The notes beneath the pieces were generated by a model. It did no database searches. It was not told where the DNA came from and worked only from the letters and a program-made list of their open reading frames with translations. Shown here one piece after another: positions 23,719-36,050 of a stretch of 64,000 nt of DNA. Location of the stretch: contig NC_030858.1 of the NCBI RefSeq assembly GCF_000208745.1, positions 3,777,249 to 3,841,248 on the forward strand. The letters run 5' to 3'. Within the stretch, counting starts at the first letter, position 1. Each line of letters opens with the position of its first letter. The position numbers and the translations under genes are program-made. The stretch is from Theobroma cacao (taxonomy: Eukaryota > Streptophyta > Magnoliopsida > Malvales > Malvaceae).

Positions 23719-25389
23719 TCATTTAGTCACAGTTTGTTTTAGATCTCCTAAGTCTGTATGAATTAAACTTAATAATTCAAATTCCCTATTTACTAAAATA
23801 CAAGTTTTTTTAGTTGATTTTGTTTCAGCACATATTTCGCATTTATTAAAGCTTCCATTTTTAATATTAGAAATTAATCCTAGTGATTGCATTTTCTTAA
23901 TATAGGGAATGCTAACATGTCCTAGTCTACCATGCCATAAATCAATAGATTCAATCATGTAAGCAGAAGAATTGCCATTTTCATTCAAAACATTGGAAAT
24001 GTTAAGTACAAAGAGTCCCTGATTGCAATAACCCTTACCCACAAACACATTATTTTTTGTCATCACGATCTTGTCAGATTTGGATGACACTTTCACCCCA
24101 ACCTTGCCTAATAAGGCCACAGATACCAAGTTTGCCCTTATATTGGGAACATGAAGAACATCATTTAGAGCTAGGGTCTTGCCAAATGTGAGCTTGAGAA
24201 GGACTTTTCCTTTACCAAGAACTTGAGCAGTTCGAGAATCACCAAGGTAAATTGTCTCTTCTCCTTCCCCTACATGAGTATAGGAGGTAAAGGCATTTTT
24301 GTTTGCACAAATATGCCCGGTAGCACCTGAATCTACTACCCATTCCTTTACACTGGCCACCATATTTGCTTGTGAAATGACCGCAGCAATTACATCGTCA
24401 GATTCATTTGCTTTGACCAAGTTCACTCTTGGATTAGCAGGTTTGTCATTTCCCTTTGCTCTTTTCCTGCATTGTGCTGCATGATGCCCTGGCTTTCCAC
24501 AAACAAAACAACTACCCTTCTTTTTGAAGGTGGGATGAGGAGTTTTGGGTTTATGATCAGGTTTATAAGGGTACCTTGGTTGGCACTGGGTTCTGCCTTG
24601 TACCAGATTGGCTTTAGTTGCAATTTCCTTAGCTTTGGAAGCCTTAATCTCCCTGCGAGTTGTGTCTTCAATGATGATGTGCACAATCAAATCTGCAAGT
24701 GACAACTGCTTTTCCTTGTGCTTCAGTTGTTGCTTGTATCCATTCCAGGATTTTGGTAACTTCTCAATCAGCAACCCAACAACGAACTCTTCTTGCAAGT
24801 TGATTTTTTCAGCCTTCAAATCATCTACTAGCTTGTGGTATTCATTTATCTGACTCTTGATGTCCTTGTCATCTATCATCTTCCAGCGATAAAAGTTACC
24901 AATCACGAACTTCTGTTTCCCAACATCTTCAGCAGTGTATTTGACTATCATTGACTCCCATATTTGTTTTGCTTCTTTGTAAGGGCTATATACATCAAAC
25001 AATTCATTAGAAAGTGTGCTAATGATTGTATGCCTGCATACCTTATTTGCATGCATCCATGGTTCCAGCATCTTGACATCATCTGGTTTGGAATCAATTA
25101 GTGCAAAAGCAACCCCATGAACATCAAGGATTGAAAAAATCCTTTCTTGCCACCTTTTGAAGTTTCTACCATCAAAGACTTCTATTTTGGAAATATCTGA
25201 AAATGGTTTGGCATATGAAGCCAAGGGCATAGGAGGAATGGTCATCGGAGTGGGAGCTATGGGAGAACCGTTGACAGCAGTGGCAGCAGGGACAGAGGCA
25301 ACATTAGGAACAGTGGCAGTAGGGACAAAGGCAGCATTAGGAACAGTGGCAGCAACATTATCAACGTGGGAATCCTTTATCCTTAAGAA
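23719..25389 (-). pseudogene. Copia gag, protease and GAG-pre-integrase
   Basis: From ATG 25245 an open frame of 508 residues runs on the minus strand. It has a gag core (FDGRNFKRWQERIFSIL; LIEKLPKSWNGYKQQLK), a CCHC zinc knuckle (CFVCGKPGHHAAQC), protease (WVVDSGATGHI) and the GAG-pre-integrase HGRLGHVSIPYIKKM block with CEICAETK at the end. Upstream of the ATG the same frame stays open to the LTR edge at 25389, giving a degenerate A-T-V-P-N repeat. So the true 5' leader and start may have been deleted. Classed as pseudogene because pol is broken. Confidence 0.92.
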
Positions 25390-26122
25390 TGTTGTACGAA
25401 TATTAGAAACAAAGGAATATAAAACTAGTAAAAGCAGTAATTGGTCTGAGGCGTGGTATCACTGTCCTTAAGGATAATTTTCGCCCCTTCGGAGTATAAA
25501 ACTCGGTGCAAAAGGACTGTAACGGTTATTCTCCAAGATTCAACTGACCCTTCCTTATAGTTTGCACAAACTATTAAGGGATGACAGGAACAGCAAAAAA
25601 AAGAAGCAGAAAACCCAACAGAGAAGCTTAAGAGAAAAGAAGAGGCAAAGGGAGAAAGCTTTAGAGAAGAAAAGCTTTGGTGTGTGTTGTGAGTGAGGGT
25701 GTGAGGCTGTATTTATAGGCATGGAGTGAAGTGAACGTTGCACCAAATAAGGTGAACGTTGCACCAGATCAAGGAGTTGAGGGAGTTGAGGAAAACTCGA
25801 TCAGCATTTATACCAAGTCAGATAGATGTTGGAGCAAAACCAGGATAAACGTTGAGGAAAACCAAGAGAATCAGGTAAGCATGGTAAAGTTGGACTTTGA
25901 TTTAATTAAAGGCTGAAAAAGTTCAAAAAAAATAAGGTCAAGGTACAAAAAGTCACTTAGGCACAGCCCACGTGTATACTCACGCACAGGGGAGGGGGAA
26001 AATCTAAAGTTTTTAATTGATTGGCCCAATCTTGTGTGTGCGCGAGTTCACTCTGTTTTTCTTGCTTGCAACAAATCCATAGTTGGTTTCTCAATATAAA
26101 ACATTCACATTATTTTCCAACA
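25390..26122 (-). repeat. 5' LTR (right copy, 733 bp)
   Basis: It aligns with 19018-19788 along its length except for a 46-base deletion near its outer end (at about 26109). It is followed by target duplication GCCTT at 26123-26127. Confidence 0.95.
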
Positions 26123-26523
26123 GCCTTTTCAATCACAAGAGGATCATCCTTGGAAAGCTCGACTCTATCAAAAATAATAAAAATAAAGCAGATAAAAAAA
26201 TATTGAAAAAATAAATGTAAAGAAAAATACTTGAATGAGAATTATTGATTTACCTTGTCATGTACCACATATAGTCGTTAGCATCATTTGCCATAGCATT
26301 TTTGATCAACAATCTTGTTAGCATGATGGTCTCCCTTTCCTTGCACCGCCGTCTTTTCAATATTTTCTGGTCTCCACTCCCACTCCAGAGAATTGGGTTC
26401 ATCCTCAGCTTTATTGGATTTCTTTACCATCACCGAAGTTTGAGCAGACACCTATGCTGTGTTATATGCTTCATCCTTGCAATCAGGAAGAATACTAACA
26501 GACCATGCTGGACACTGTAATCA
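26123..26523 (-). pseudogene. Beta-galactosidase pseudogene 2, middle part
   Basis: It continues pseudogene 2 beyond the retrotransposon: the start of the [12 protein letters not shown] exon, an intron, then the exon ending DYMWYMTR-like at 26260-26520. The codon matching lysine in NTAK of the intact gene is TAG, a premature stop. Homology to the intact gene stops at 26523 (matching about 30738). Everything upstream, including the whole GH35 catalytic domain, signal peptide and promoter-proximal DNA, is deleted. Confidence 0.9.
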
Positions 26524-28145
26524 ATTATAATATATATATTTTTGAAATGCAATCAATTATAATATATACTAGTGGGTTTTATACTATATGTCTTCATATT
26601 AACTTGAAATTATTAATTAGCAATTAAAAAGTGAAATTTTAATTTGATAAAAATTTATGAATAAATCAATGGAATATACAATTTTATAAAAAATAATATC
26701 TATTTTTTTAATAAAGAAAGGACTGTTAGACTAATTCTTTAAATCTGATTTTTTCTTCTTTAAATACAGTTAAACCTCAATAAATTAAAACTCTTGAATC
26801 ATGAAAATTTATTAATTAATCAATATATTATTTAATCAATAAATTAATAATTTATTAATTTATACATCAATTAATAAAAAATTAATATATCAAAGTTATT
26901 CTTTATTTTTTAAAAACATTAAACTTAATATATATATATATATATTGTACATAATTTCTCTTGCAATACAAGAATAATATATCAAAACTTCTTAATGCAC
27001 TAAGAAAATATAAAAGATGAGATCTAAAGAGACATCAATTTCAAGAAAAATAAGTAACATTNNNNATTAAACATTAAAAATTATATTTTATAAAGATCTT
27101 TTAATTGAATATGTATATATATATATATATATATATTTTTGATGTATAAAAAAATTATTAATTTATATATTAAGTGAGATTTGTGATTTTTTTAATATAT
27201 TATTTTATAAATTTAATGAATTATTAATTTATCACATTAATTTTATGTTAAAATTAGTTAAAAATATTATTTAATTAAAATTATTAATTTATAAAGATTA
27301 TATTAAAATTGAGTTGATATAATGTAAAAAAATTGCGGTTTCTCTTTTAGCCTATGAAAAGGTAGGTCCCACATTGAAAAATTGGAGTCTCTTTTTCTGT
27401 AAAAAAAAAAAGTTGATAATTGAACGTAGGTGTCAACATCCTTGACCCTCTAGATTTCTACGCCCAGATCAAATGACTCGGGAGTCGTTGTCACTGGACT
27501 CTGGGTGGATTCGTCCCCACGAGTTAACTCACTTCACGTGGCCTTATCGAAAAAGAACCAATAAGCGCTGTATCACACGCGCGTTGGGACCTCGCTTTGC
27601 ATTGTTAACATGTAACCTGGTTCTGGAGGCCTCTATTGGGAAAAGTGAATGACTTTACTGCCCCTATTAATATATTTAATGACGTAATTTTAGCATGGCA
27701 AATTGGTAATTATGTTTTTTTATAGTTAATTCGAGAAAGATAAAATTTGAATATCATAATGCTGATAATTTTATATTTCTCTTTACATGTTCGCATTATG
27801 GCAAGTAATATAATATTTCTATTGAGATTAATAATTTTTACTTTATATATTATCATTATCAATAATCATTCTGTATAAACTCGTTTTTATATGATTGATA
27901 TAAATTAATAATTATTAATCTTTTGTATAACAATTACCTTTTTTTTTCCCTGCTAACTGTATAACTTTTTTTCAAGTTTGAGACAAAAAAAAGCTTTAAA
28001 TGTCAACATAAACGACGTAATCGTCTTTGAACTAATGAACTATCTTTTTGCTTTCAATCCTATCAATAGCATAAATAAAAGATCTTTAAATATTTTCTAT
28101 AAATAAACATCTCAATAACAGCAAACTTGAATATTGCAAGTTATA
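26524..28145. other. Remnant upstream region of BGAL pseudogene 2
   Basis: 26560-26760 and 27335-28110 resemble 33825-34010 and 34050-34740 upstream of the intact gene (shared 'gaaaaggtaggtcccaca', 'tcactggactctgggtgga', 'gagttaactcacttcacgtg'). So this is the duplicated 5' flank. Between them (about 26765-27325) lies an AT-rich MITE-like insert starting 'acagttaaacctcaataa', absent from the other copy. A 4-N gap is at 27062-27065. No gene is present. Confidence 0.7.
26765..27325. mobile_element. MITE-like AT-rich insert
   Basis: It is present here but absent at the equivalent place (near 34017-34050) upstream of the intact BGAL gene. It consists of 'ttattaatttat' words and opens with the 'acagttaaacctcaataaatta' type end common in eudicot MITEs. 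The right end is only a weak inverted match ('ttgagttgatataatg'), so the boundaries are approximate. It contains (TA)n at about 26930-26945 and 27112-27135. Confidence 0.55.
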
Positions 28146-28259
28146 CTGCGAGGATACTGAATGGCACCAGTATTGATAGTCCTTGACTGCTGAGCTCGAG
28201 CTCGAGCTCAGAATTGCTAAGGCAGCCAGGAGAAGATACTCAATCCAATTATTTGGCAT
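28146..28259 (-). pseudogene. Orphan exon 1 of a pseudogene-1-type beta-galactosidase
   Basis: From ATG 28259 the minus strand reads MPNNWIEYLLLAALAILSS, nearly the signal peptide of pseudogene 1 at 16850. It then has a run of three GAGCTC units, and after an internal deletion matches the end of that exon (GGTGCCATTCA.TAT.CTCGCAG). The upstream flank matches too (28260-28560 with 16851-17200). No further exons follow, so this is the last trace of a deleted gene copy. Confidence 0.85.
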
Positions 28260-28986
28260 CTTTATTTTTAAATAAAGTAGACTACTCTTCTTTTGTTCCC
28301 AATCATGATGGAGGTGAATGATAGAAGCCAGAGGAAGAACAATTGGTAGTAAGAAGAAGAAAAAGGAGAAGGATCAATGCATTTTATACGCAACCCCATC
28401 AACAAAAACTATGCACTTGTTGTCCAGATCAGGACAACTCATCCTTTTTGCAATTTTTAATGTTTGGGCATAATATGATCCTTTTAGGACATTACAATTC
28501 GGATAACAATGTATGCAAGTTTGAACAAAGTTGTTGCGGATTTGGTGTAAGACCACAAAATTGAACAAACATGAATGAACAACATTCGCTTTGATAACCA
28601 CAGAATTCTTGATAATTTACAGAAATCAATCAAGCATGAACAGGATTTAAAGCAGAAAACTAGACAAATTATTAACTTTGATTTTGTCAAACTACCTTTG
28701 GGATAGTATTAACTTTAATTTTGTGAAACTACTTGCTTGCTTACTTTTAATTTGGGATGCAATCACTCCTCTGCAATGAACTTTACATGCTCATAGTTAC
28801 TCGTAATTTTGATAATCACAATAAAAATTTGAGAATAACTTATTGAAACACAACTTCTTTATAAAAATTCATCAAAACTGTTTAGAACGAAAAAGCTTAA
28901 TACTTTACTAAAATAAACAAACTACTTCCCTTAAACGTTCTACATGCAAACTAAACAATCAAAACTCAAAAAAGTAAAATAAAATC
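28260..28986. other. Spacer, duplicated from 16851-17557
   Basis: It contains the flank of the orphan exon and the presumed 3' UTR of the intact beta-galactosidase gene. It is similar to the spacer between pseudogenes 1 and 2, with small insertions. No gene. Confidence 0.65.
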
Positions 28987-31900
28987 CTAACAAATAGCTT
29001 CCACCGCTAGCCTTTTCACGGCGCAATAAGCTTTTCCAAATTTGTCTTCAGAAACTTCGAAAGAACATGATTCCCTGCCTACACATTCTTTCTCAAGGAT
29101 GGACACCGCATCCACCGTTGATTCACATTCACTCTTCTTGAAGGCTCCACACACACCTTGTGGATCACCAAAGCTGGCAAAATTAATTCTTGAAATTGGT
29201 CGATCATGACAAGACAATTCCACCTTCTTTCCCACATGAGCATTTATGCATGCTGTTCCAATTTCAACAGTTTGAAATTGTACTCTAGAAGGATTACCAC
29301 CGAATTCTTCAAACAAAACTAACGTGTTGTCACCATCTTTGAGGAATGATCTTGGAACATGATACCTATCAAATTAACAACAAAATTTAGACGGTGAGGG
29401 TTGGAATTCATGAACAAAAATTATAGTATCGGATATTTATGTAAAACATCGCTTACCATCTTTGAGTAGGTTCACCACATTTAGAGACACATTTTTTATC
29501 ACTATATGGGCCACGATAATCACAAGCTTCAGCCTTGCAAGCGTGCTGATCAGCTATATAACTGGGCCAATACCTACCAAGACTATGACTATTCACCCAA
29601 GCATGGCCCTTTCCTAAACCTAGTAAATCCACAACAACTGGGGCTTTTCCCAATGGAGCTTTGAAGGTTGTCTGCATTTAAAAAGAAATCAATAAACTAA
29701 TCACAATAGACAATATTGGACTGTGCAAATCATTCGAATTACCTTGTACCAAGTCAAGTTCCTGTCCACGGGAATAGAATCCGATGCCCATTTCAACTTT
29801 GAAGGACAATCTGTTTCGTACAGCTTGTTTGCAACTCCATCCAACCCGACCTTATATGACCATTTCTGTGATGATAAATCTTTGACTACTTTACCATCTT
29901 CTTTGTGAGCAACCAATTCCACAGGAGACAGAACTCCAGTAACATTCAAATCAAACATGGGGCCATAGTTCTGTAACATAAATTATGTCAATAAAATCAT
30001 TAAAAAGTATAACAATTATTATTATTATTATTATTACATCAAAATTATGAAACAATTAGGATGGGTGGTAACATACATGTAATCCAACTGTGGCACTGAG
30101 CAATGATATCAAATTCTTTCCAGGGTTTAGCTTGACTTCATGCTCGAAAACATATTTTTGACTGCTATAGTTGGCCCATTGAGACCCTAAATTTGAAACA
30201 AATAAAAATTATATCAAATATTGCAATCAATAATATATATAAAAGAAACAGAGTAGAAAAGAATCTTTTAATTACCGATGTATTTTCCATTAACATAAGC
30301 ATGCAGAACATGACCGCTATCAGTTACACGAAGGGTAGCCTTTTCAGTCACAAGAGGATCATCATTGGCAAGCTCGACTCTACCAAAAATAATAAAAAAA
30401 AACAGATCAAAAAAATATTGAAAAAATAAATGTAAAGAAAAATACATGAATGAGAATGGATTGACTTACCTTGTCATGTACCACAAATAGTCGCTAGCAT
30501 CATTTGCCATAGCTTTTTGATCAATAATCTGGTTAGCATGATGGTCTCCCTTCCCTTGCACCGCCGTCTTTTCAATATTTTCTGGTCTCCACTCCCACTC
30601 CAGAGAATTGGGTTCATCCTCAGCTTTATTGGATTTCTTTACCATCACTGAAGTCTGAGCATAAACCTTTGCTGTGTTATATGCTTCATCCCCGCAATCA
30701 GGAAGAATACTAACAGACCATGCTGGAACACTGTAATCAGTTCCTCCGAATCTGACTTCGGCGTCTGTCACGTTGTCTGAATTACTCAAAAAACAGCTTG
30801 ATTTTTCTTTTGTTGAATAGACAGTAGCCTATATAATATAAATTAACAAAATATTAGAACATATACATATATACTATATTCTTCAAAATAAACCCATTTA
30901 AAAATATTTAAAGAAATTAATCTTACCCAAATAGAATTACCCAAATCTATATTTTTGACATCACCACGAGTAACAGTATACTCCATTGAACGTAAAACAT
31001 CATGAAGTTGCTTCAAATGCCCCCATTTGGGTTGATTCGGATTTCCTGTTAAAAAATTAATTAATATATAATTTAAAGTAATAAAAGATAAAATTTATAA
31101 AAGAATAAAATTTTAAAATTACCATATTCATCTAGAGGTGCATTGTAGTCATATGTAGTAGTGATATATGGGCCACCTGAACTTCTACCAAAATTGGTGC
31201 CACCATGGTACTAAAAGTTTTAACCAGAAGAGAAGTTAGTAAAAAACAGAATACGTAATAGATTAGGCTTTGTAATTTGAGTAAAATTAAATTAATTAAA
31301 AAGCACTGACCATGTAATAATTTTGGAAAGTACCACCCTTTTGGTAGAAGCGTGCAACAGCATAAGCAAGATCTTCAGGTGTTCTATGTGGGTCAGCACC
31401 ACCCCAACTCTTGAACCAGCCAGTCCAATTTTCTGTCCACATTTTAGGGCTACTGGGGTTATTTGGTTTAAATTCGTCACAGTAGAAACCATTGCATGTG
31501 TCAATCTGAAAAGAAAAGGAAAAATCAATTACCATATTATATTAATATTATTAAATAAAAATTTCTATTGAAAACATAATTGATAGATAGATGGAGACCA
31601 TTGGCTTTGGAGCATCTTTTTGTTGACACATGATCCATGGGACCCCAACGCCAAGAGAATCAGCCATATCAGAACACCATTGAACATATTCTTTTCCGCC
31701 TTCTCCATAAGGACCCATCACGTTTCCAAATTCATTCTCAATCTATATATAATAACATATAAATATAACAAATTAATTTGTTACAATATTATGTAAACAT
31801 CATAAATAATAAAATTAAGAATAAAATATATAAATAAATATATACCTGAGCAAGAATAATTGGACCTCCTTGTGATGCAAAGAGATTCTCTTTTTTCATC

Positions 31901-32640
31901 ATATCAACTATCAAAGTTGTAAAATTTTGCATCTCGTTCTAAAAATTAAAAAGAAAAAATTCATGTTACATCTATAAAAATAATTCAAAAAACTTGTCTA
32001 AATAAGAACTTGTTAAGAAGAAAAATCGTTACCATGTACACATCGTTATTAGTTCGGAAAGAAACTCCAGGCATATTGTGCAACCATACAGGAAAACCCC
32101 TAGTAAACAGAAATTAGTATAACTCAAATATTATATGATAAAAAATTACTAAAAAAGTAAAATTAAATAACAAAATTAATTAATTTACCCATAATTCCAC
32201 TCAGCACAAACATAAGGTCCAATTCGAAGTACTGCATATAATCCTTCATCTTGAATAGTTTTAATAAACCGAACAAGATCAAGATTTCCACTAAAATCAT
32301 ATTGACGATGAACTGGTTCGTGAGCATTCCAAAATACATAGGTTTCAATTGTATCCAATCCACCCTCTTTAGCCTTTCTAATGAGATCCGGCCACATCTA
32401 TCAAATTAAAAAGAATTATTTTGATAAATAATTTAATAAATTTAAAATAATATAATAATTTATTAACAAGACACTTGCCTGTGCTGTACTTCGAGGATAA
32501 TGAATTGAACCAGAGATTAAAACTCTATGTACTCCATCAATTATGATAGCTCTGCCATCATGAGTGACATTAGTAGCATTAGCATGAAATATGAAAAAAG
32601 AAAAGATAATAGCACCAAAGAAAGAGTTGATGAACCCCAT
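28987..32640 (-). CDS. Beta-galactosidase, GH35 (BGAL7/15-like), intact
   Basis: Fourteen coding exons (minus): 32479-32640, 32189-32397, 32033-32099, 31846-31938, 31599-31742, 31311-31505, 31123-31210, 30927-31045, 30470-30828, 30276-30379, 30077-30186, 29743-29970, 29457-29671, 28987-29365. All junctions keep frame, giving 823 residues and a TAG stop. A signal peptide (about residues 1-22) implies the apoplast. The GH35 motif [14 protein letters not shown] carries Glu181 and WTENW carries Glu250, matching the acid/base and nucleophile positions known in plant BGALs. Beta-sandwich domains and a C-terminal SUEL-type lectin domain (about residue 735 onward) follow. It would release terminal galactose from cell-wall glycans. 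Intron 1 uses a GC donor. The intron that splits the lectin region in the two neighbouring pseudogenes is absent here. Confidence 0.93.
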
Positions 32641-32682
32641 TGTTTTCTAGGAGATGAAGTAAAAGGAGTGGAGTGAATACTG

Positions 32683-32690
32683 TATTTATA
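32683..32690 (-). promoter_or_regulatory. TATA box of the intact beta-galactosidase gene
   Basis: TATAAATA on the minus strand, 43-50 bases before the ATG at 32640. If used, transcription would begin only about 15-20 bases before the start codon, an unusually short leader. Confidence 0.65.
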
Positions 32691-35400
32691 TTGAAAAAAG
32701 AGATTATACGTATCTGACTTCAACAGATTATCTAAAAGCAAAATTTTTTGGATTGTAGTTAATTTCGGATATAATCTCTACTTGAAAGTTTAAAAGTTTG
32801 AAGTGAAATCTTAAAGAATCTTTAAGTAGCATTAAATTTCATTATAGTAATCTCGGTAATCTAATGCAATCTAGACGATATATTTACGTGTAACCACCCT
32901 TTAATTAGTTCAAAAATTTTATGTATTTTACCAGAAAGGAGCAGATTCGATCGGTCAAAAAGAACCAAGGGAGTCCTACGTAATTTATCTATGTAATGAG
33001 AGCATTAAAAGAAATTTTGATATATATATATAAATTATACATTTTTTTTTAAGTTGGAAAGATTATATGAAACATAGTTAAACGAAGCAAGAGATAAAAA
33101 AGCCATGCTTAATAAAACTTTAAGCTTTTGCAGATATATTAAAATTGACTAAAATCAATTTGCTTTTGATATTATTATTATAGTCAAAAGTGAAAAAAGA
33201 AAGGATGGATGTATGATAAATTATATATATATATATATATATATTTGATTGAGATGGTTATGATTAATTAATTAGTAACATCGTTAGTTAACAAACTAAT
33301 AAAGGATTTTCTTAACAAACAATGGTGGTTTCACTTACGGATATCCGCCCACAATGGAATCCCTCAAATTGTGGCATTAAAATTTGATTAATAACAAAAA
33401 ATAATTCATTATAATCTAAAATCATAAGACTTTCATTTGCATCAAGAGAATTACAAATTATTGTTAATAATTCAATAATGGTCAATCTTTTGTGTAACCT
33501 TGAATCAGAGAATGGACATCTGGCTTATATACTAAAATAGCTTAAAAATTAAATAATCGTTCCAAATCTTTTTTTTTTTCTTAGGTCTTTATCTTCTAAG
33601 ATATCTTTTAGATTTGATACTTTTGATTTAATAAATATTTAAAGAAGAGCCTTCTTAATTTAATTTAACATACATTTTCAGATGAGAGAAAAATAGTCGT
33701 AAAGAAGATGTCAATTGCCACCAACGAAAGCAACAATTGTTTTTGTAATGAACCAACGATAATCGAATAAAATAAAATATAAGAGAATTATAAAGAATTT
33801 CAATCATAAATTAAACATACATATGTGCTAGTGGGTTTTGTATTAACTTGACATTATTAATCAGGAATCCAATTAAAAAGTGAAAAATAAAATTGATAAA
33901 ACTTTATGAAAAAATCAATGGAATATACAAATATAATTTAAATAATATCTATTTTTTAAAATTAAGAAAGGACCGTTGGACTAATTCTTTCGAAGCGATT
34001 TTTTCTCTAAATATCTGGGTTGGTAAAATCATTAATAATAGTATTTAAAAAATGCGGTTTCACTTTCTGCCCATGAAAAGGTAGGTCCCACATCTGAAAA
34101 ATTGGAGGGTCTTTTTCTAAAAAAATAAAAAAAGGTTAATAATTGAATGTAGGACCTCTAGACTTCTACGCCCAGATCAAAATGACTCAAGAGTCATTGT
34201 CACTGGACTCTGGGTGGACTCCGTTCCTACGAGTTAACTCACTTCACGTGGGTGTATTGAAAAGTACCAATAAGAAATTGCCACGTTCTTGGTCACCCGC
34301 GTTGGGACCTCGCTTTGCCTAGTTAATCATGGAACCTTGGGCTCCAGGTTCTGGAGGCCTCTATCAGGACAATTGAATGACTGTACTGCCCCTATCTGAT
34401 ATATTTAATGACGTTGCTACCCTCAATGTTTTTGCCATTTTGACTCTATTTTTTTTTTTTTATTTTGGCATGGTCCAACGTCTACAAAAAATTTGTTCTA
34501 ATTTTCTGACCTTTTTTTCCTGTTTATTGTATTAACTTTTATTCAAGTTAGAGGCTAAAAAAATTAAAATTTTGAATGTTTACATAAACACCACCTTGCT
34601 TAACTAAATTCGGATTCCTTTACATATAATCGCTAACTTAATCTTATTTGAACTAACAAACTATCTTTTTGCTTTTGCTGCTACCAATTACATAAGTAAA
34701 AGATCTTCAAATATTTTTCTAAAAAAGAAACACTCGATAACAAAAGGTTTTGTAATTTAAAAAATTTTAAAATTTTATTAAAATAATTGTACAAATTTTA
34801 TAGTACAGTTATAATACAATAATATCGATTGAGCGGTTAGTTATACTATTATAATTTTTTGGCACTTTCTTTCACTATATTAATTGTTGTGCTATTCAAA
34901 TAGTTCGCAGTAATATGTTTCAAGAGCACAATAAAACACATTGAGATTTGATTATCATTTTGCAAGTCTTCTCGTCTCAATTTTATATATTATCTAAATG
35001 AAACTGTTGACATCTTTACTAAAATTCATTTTCTTAATAGATTTGTTGATTAGTTAGTTAGTAAAATTACAATATTTTTAACTAATTAGAGTATAATATA
35101 AATAAACATTTTATATATATAATGTATAATTTTCATAATAAAAAATTATTTTCTTGTACTCAATTTGAAGTTTTAAAAATATAATAAAATTCATATAAAA
35201 AAATAATATCTAAATTTAAATATTTAACTTATTAATTAATACATAATTTTCTATTAAAAAAATTCAAATACCCTATTCATAATTATAATAAAAAAATTGA
35301 CACCTCCTCGTGTCATCTCAAAACCGAAAAGGAAGAAAAAGATCTTCAAAGAAGAGAATCAGAGAATATATGGATCACGTTTTCCTATTTTCTGAATTCT
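32691..35400. other. Intergenic upstream of the beta-galactosidase gene
   Basis: AT-rich with (TA)n at about 33224-33243. The part 33825-34740 is duplicated at 26524-28110 and holds a conserved, more GC-rich patch (34080-34390) with a CACGTG at 34245-34250. 34740-35300 is very A/T-rich. No coding or RNA gene seen. Confidence 0.55.
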
Positions 35401-36050
35401 CAGAATAGGGGTAATTCAGTAACTTCATACGGAAACAAAACCACTATAGTGGGCCAGAGGCCGAGACCACAACCCTTTTCCTGCCAAAAGAACTGGGTCC
35501 CCCAAATTCAGTGGGCTCAGCCTAAGGGAACTAATGGTGGTTTTAGCAATAATTGCAAGGCAGCGTTACCCGTAGATTTCCGCCACGTATCGAAACGAAA
35601 CGGTGACAGTGGCCAAGGAATCTTTGGTGTTGTAATTGCAGTGGCCGAATGTGGGGCATTCACCTCGAGATCAGGTCACAATCATTTGACACAGACATGA
35701 TGAAAGGATGGTCCCACTCAAAAGTGACCTTTTAGAAAATCATTTAGGAAAAATTAACCCCCAAAACTTTTTTTTTTTATAATTAATAATTGCAACACTA
35801 AAATAATTGAATTTGATATGTTCTTCTTTTTATAGTAGCAAATACTACTGGCAATCATATTCATCACCCATATAATTCCAAAACCAAACCATGGGCTAAG
35901 TCTTACCCACTCCATCATAAATTTGTAGCTCTTAACCTGGCTTTGGTGGAGGAGGTTTATAACACCGAGCAACTCCCAATATCTCTCCAATTCTCCAACT
36001 CGTAACACAGATTGATTTCCCCTTTTTTCTTTTCTTCTCTTTCCCTAGTC
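35401..36050 (+). promoter_or_regulatory. Promoter/leader region of the FLZ gene
   Basis: The region becomes more GC-rich at 35440-35700 and then turns pyrimidine-rich (ttttttcttttcttctctttccc) right before the ATG, as in many plant 5' leaders. An in-frame ATG at 36012 precedes the chosen start. No clear TATA box. Confidence 0.4.

Larger units (their letters stand above)
19018..26122 (-). mobile_element. Ty1/copia LTR retrotransposon inserted in BGAL pseudogene 2
   Basis: A 7.1 kb insertion flanked by the 5-bp target duplication GCCTT (19013-19017 and 26123-26127); the uninterrupted target reads tagccttttc in the intact gene. Both LTRs begin TGTTG and end CAACA. The coding order on the minus strand is gag, protease, integrase, RT, which identifies the copia superfamily. 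It cannot be autonomous. The primer-binding site is missing next to the 5' LTR, the RT-RNase H end is lost, coding frames are broken, and a further AT-rich element sits inside RT between a 0.2 kb direct repeat. The two LTRs are similar but carry a 46-base indel and scattered substitutions, so insertion was not very recent. Confidence 0.95.
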
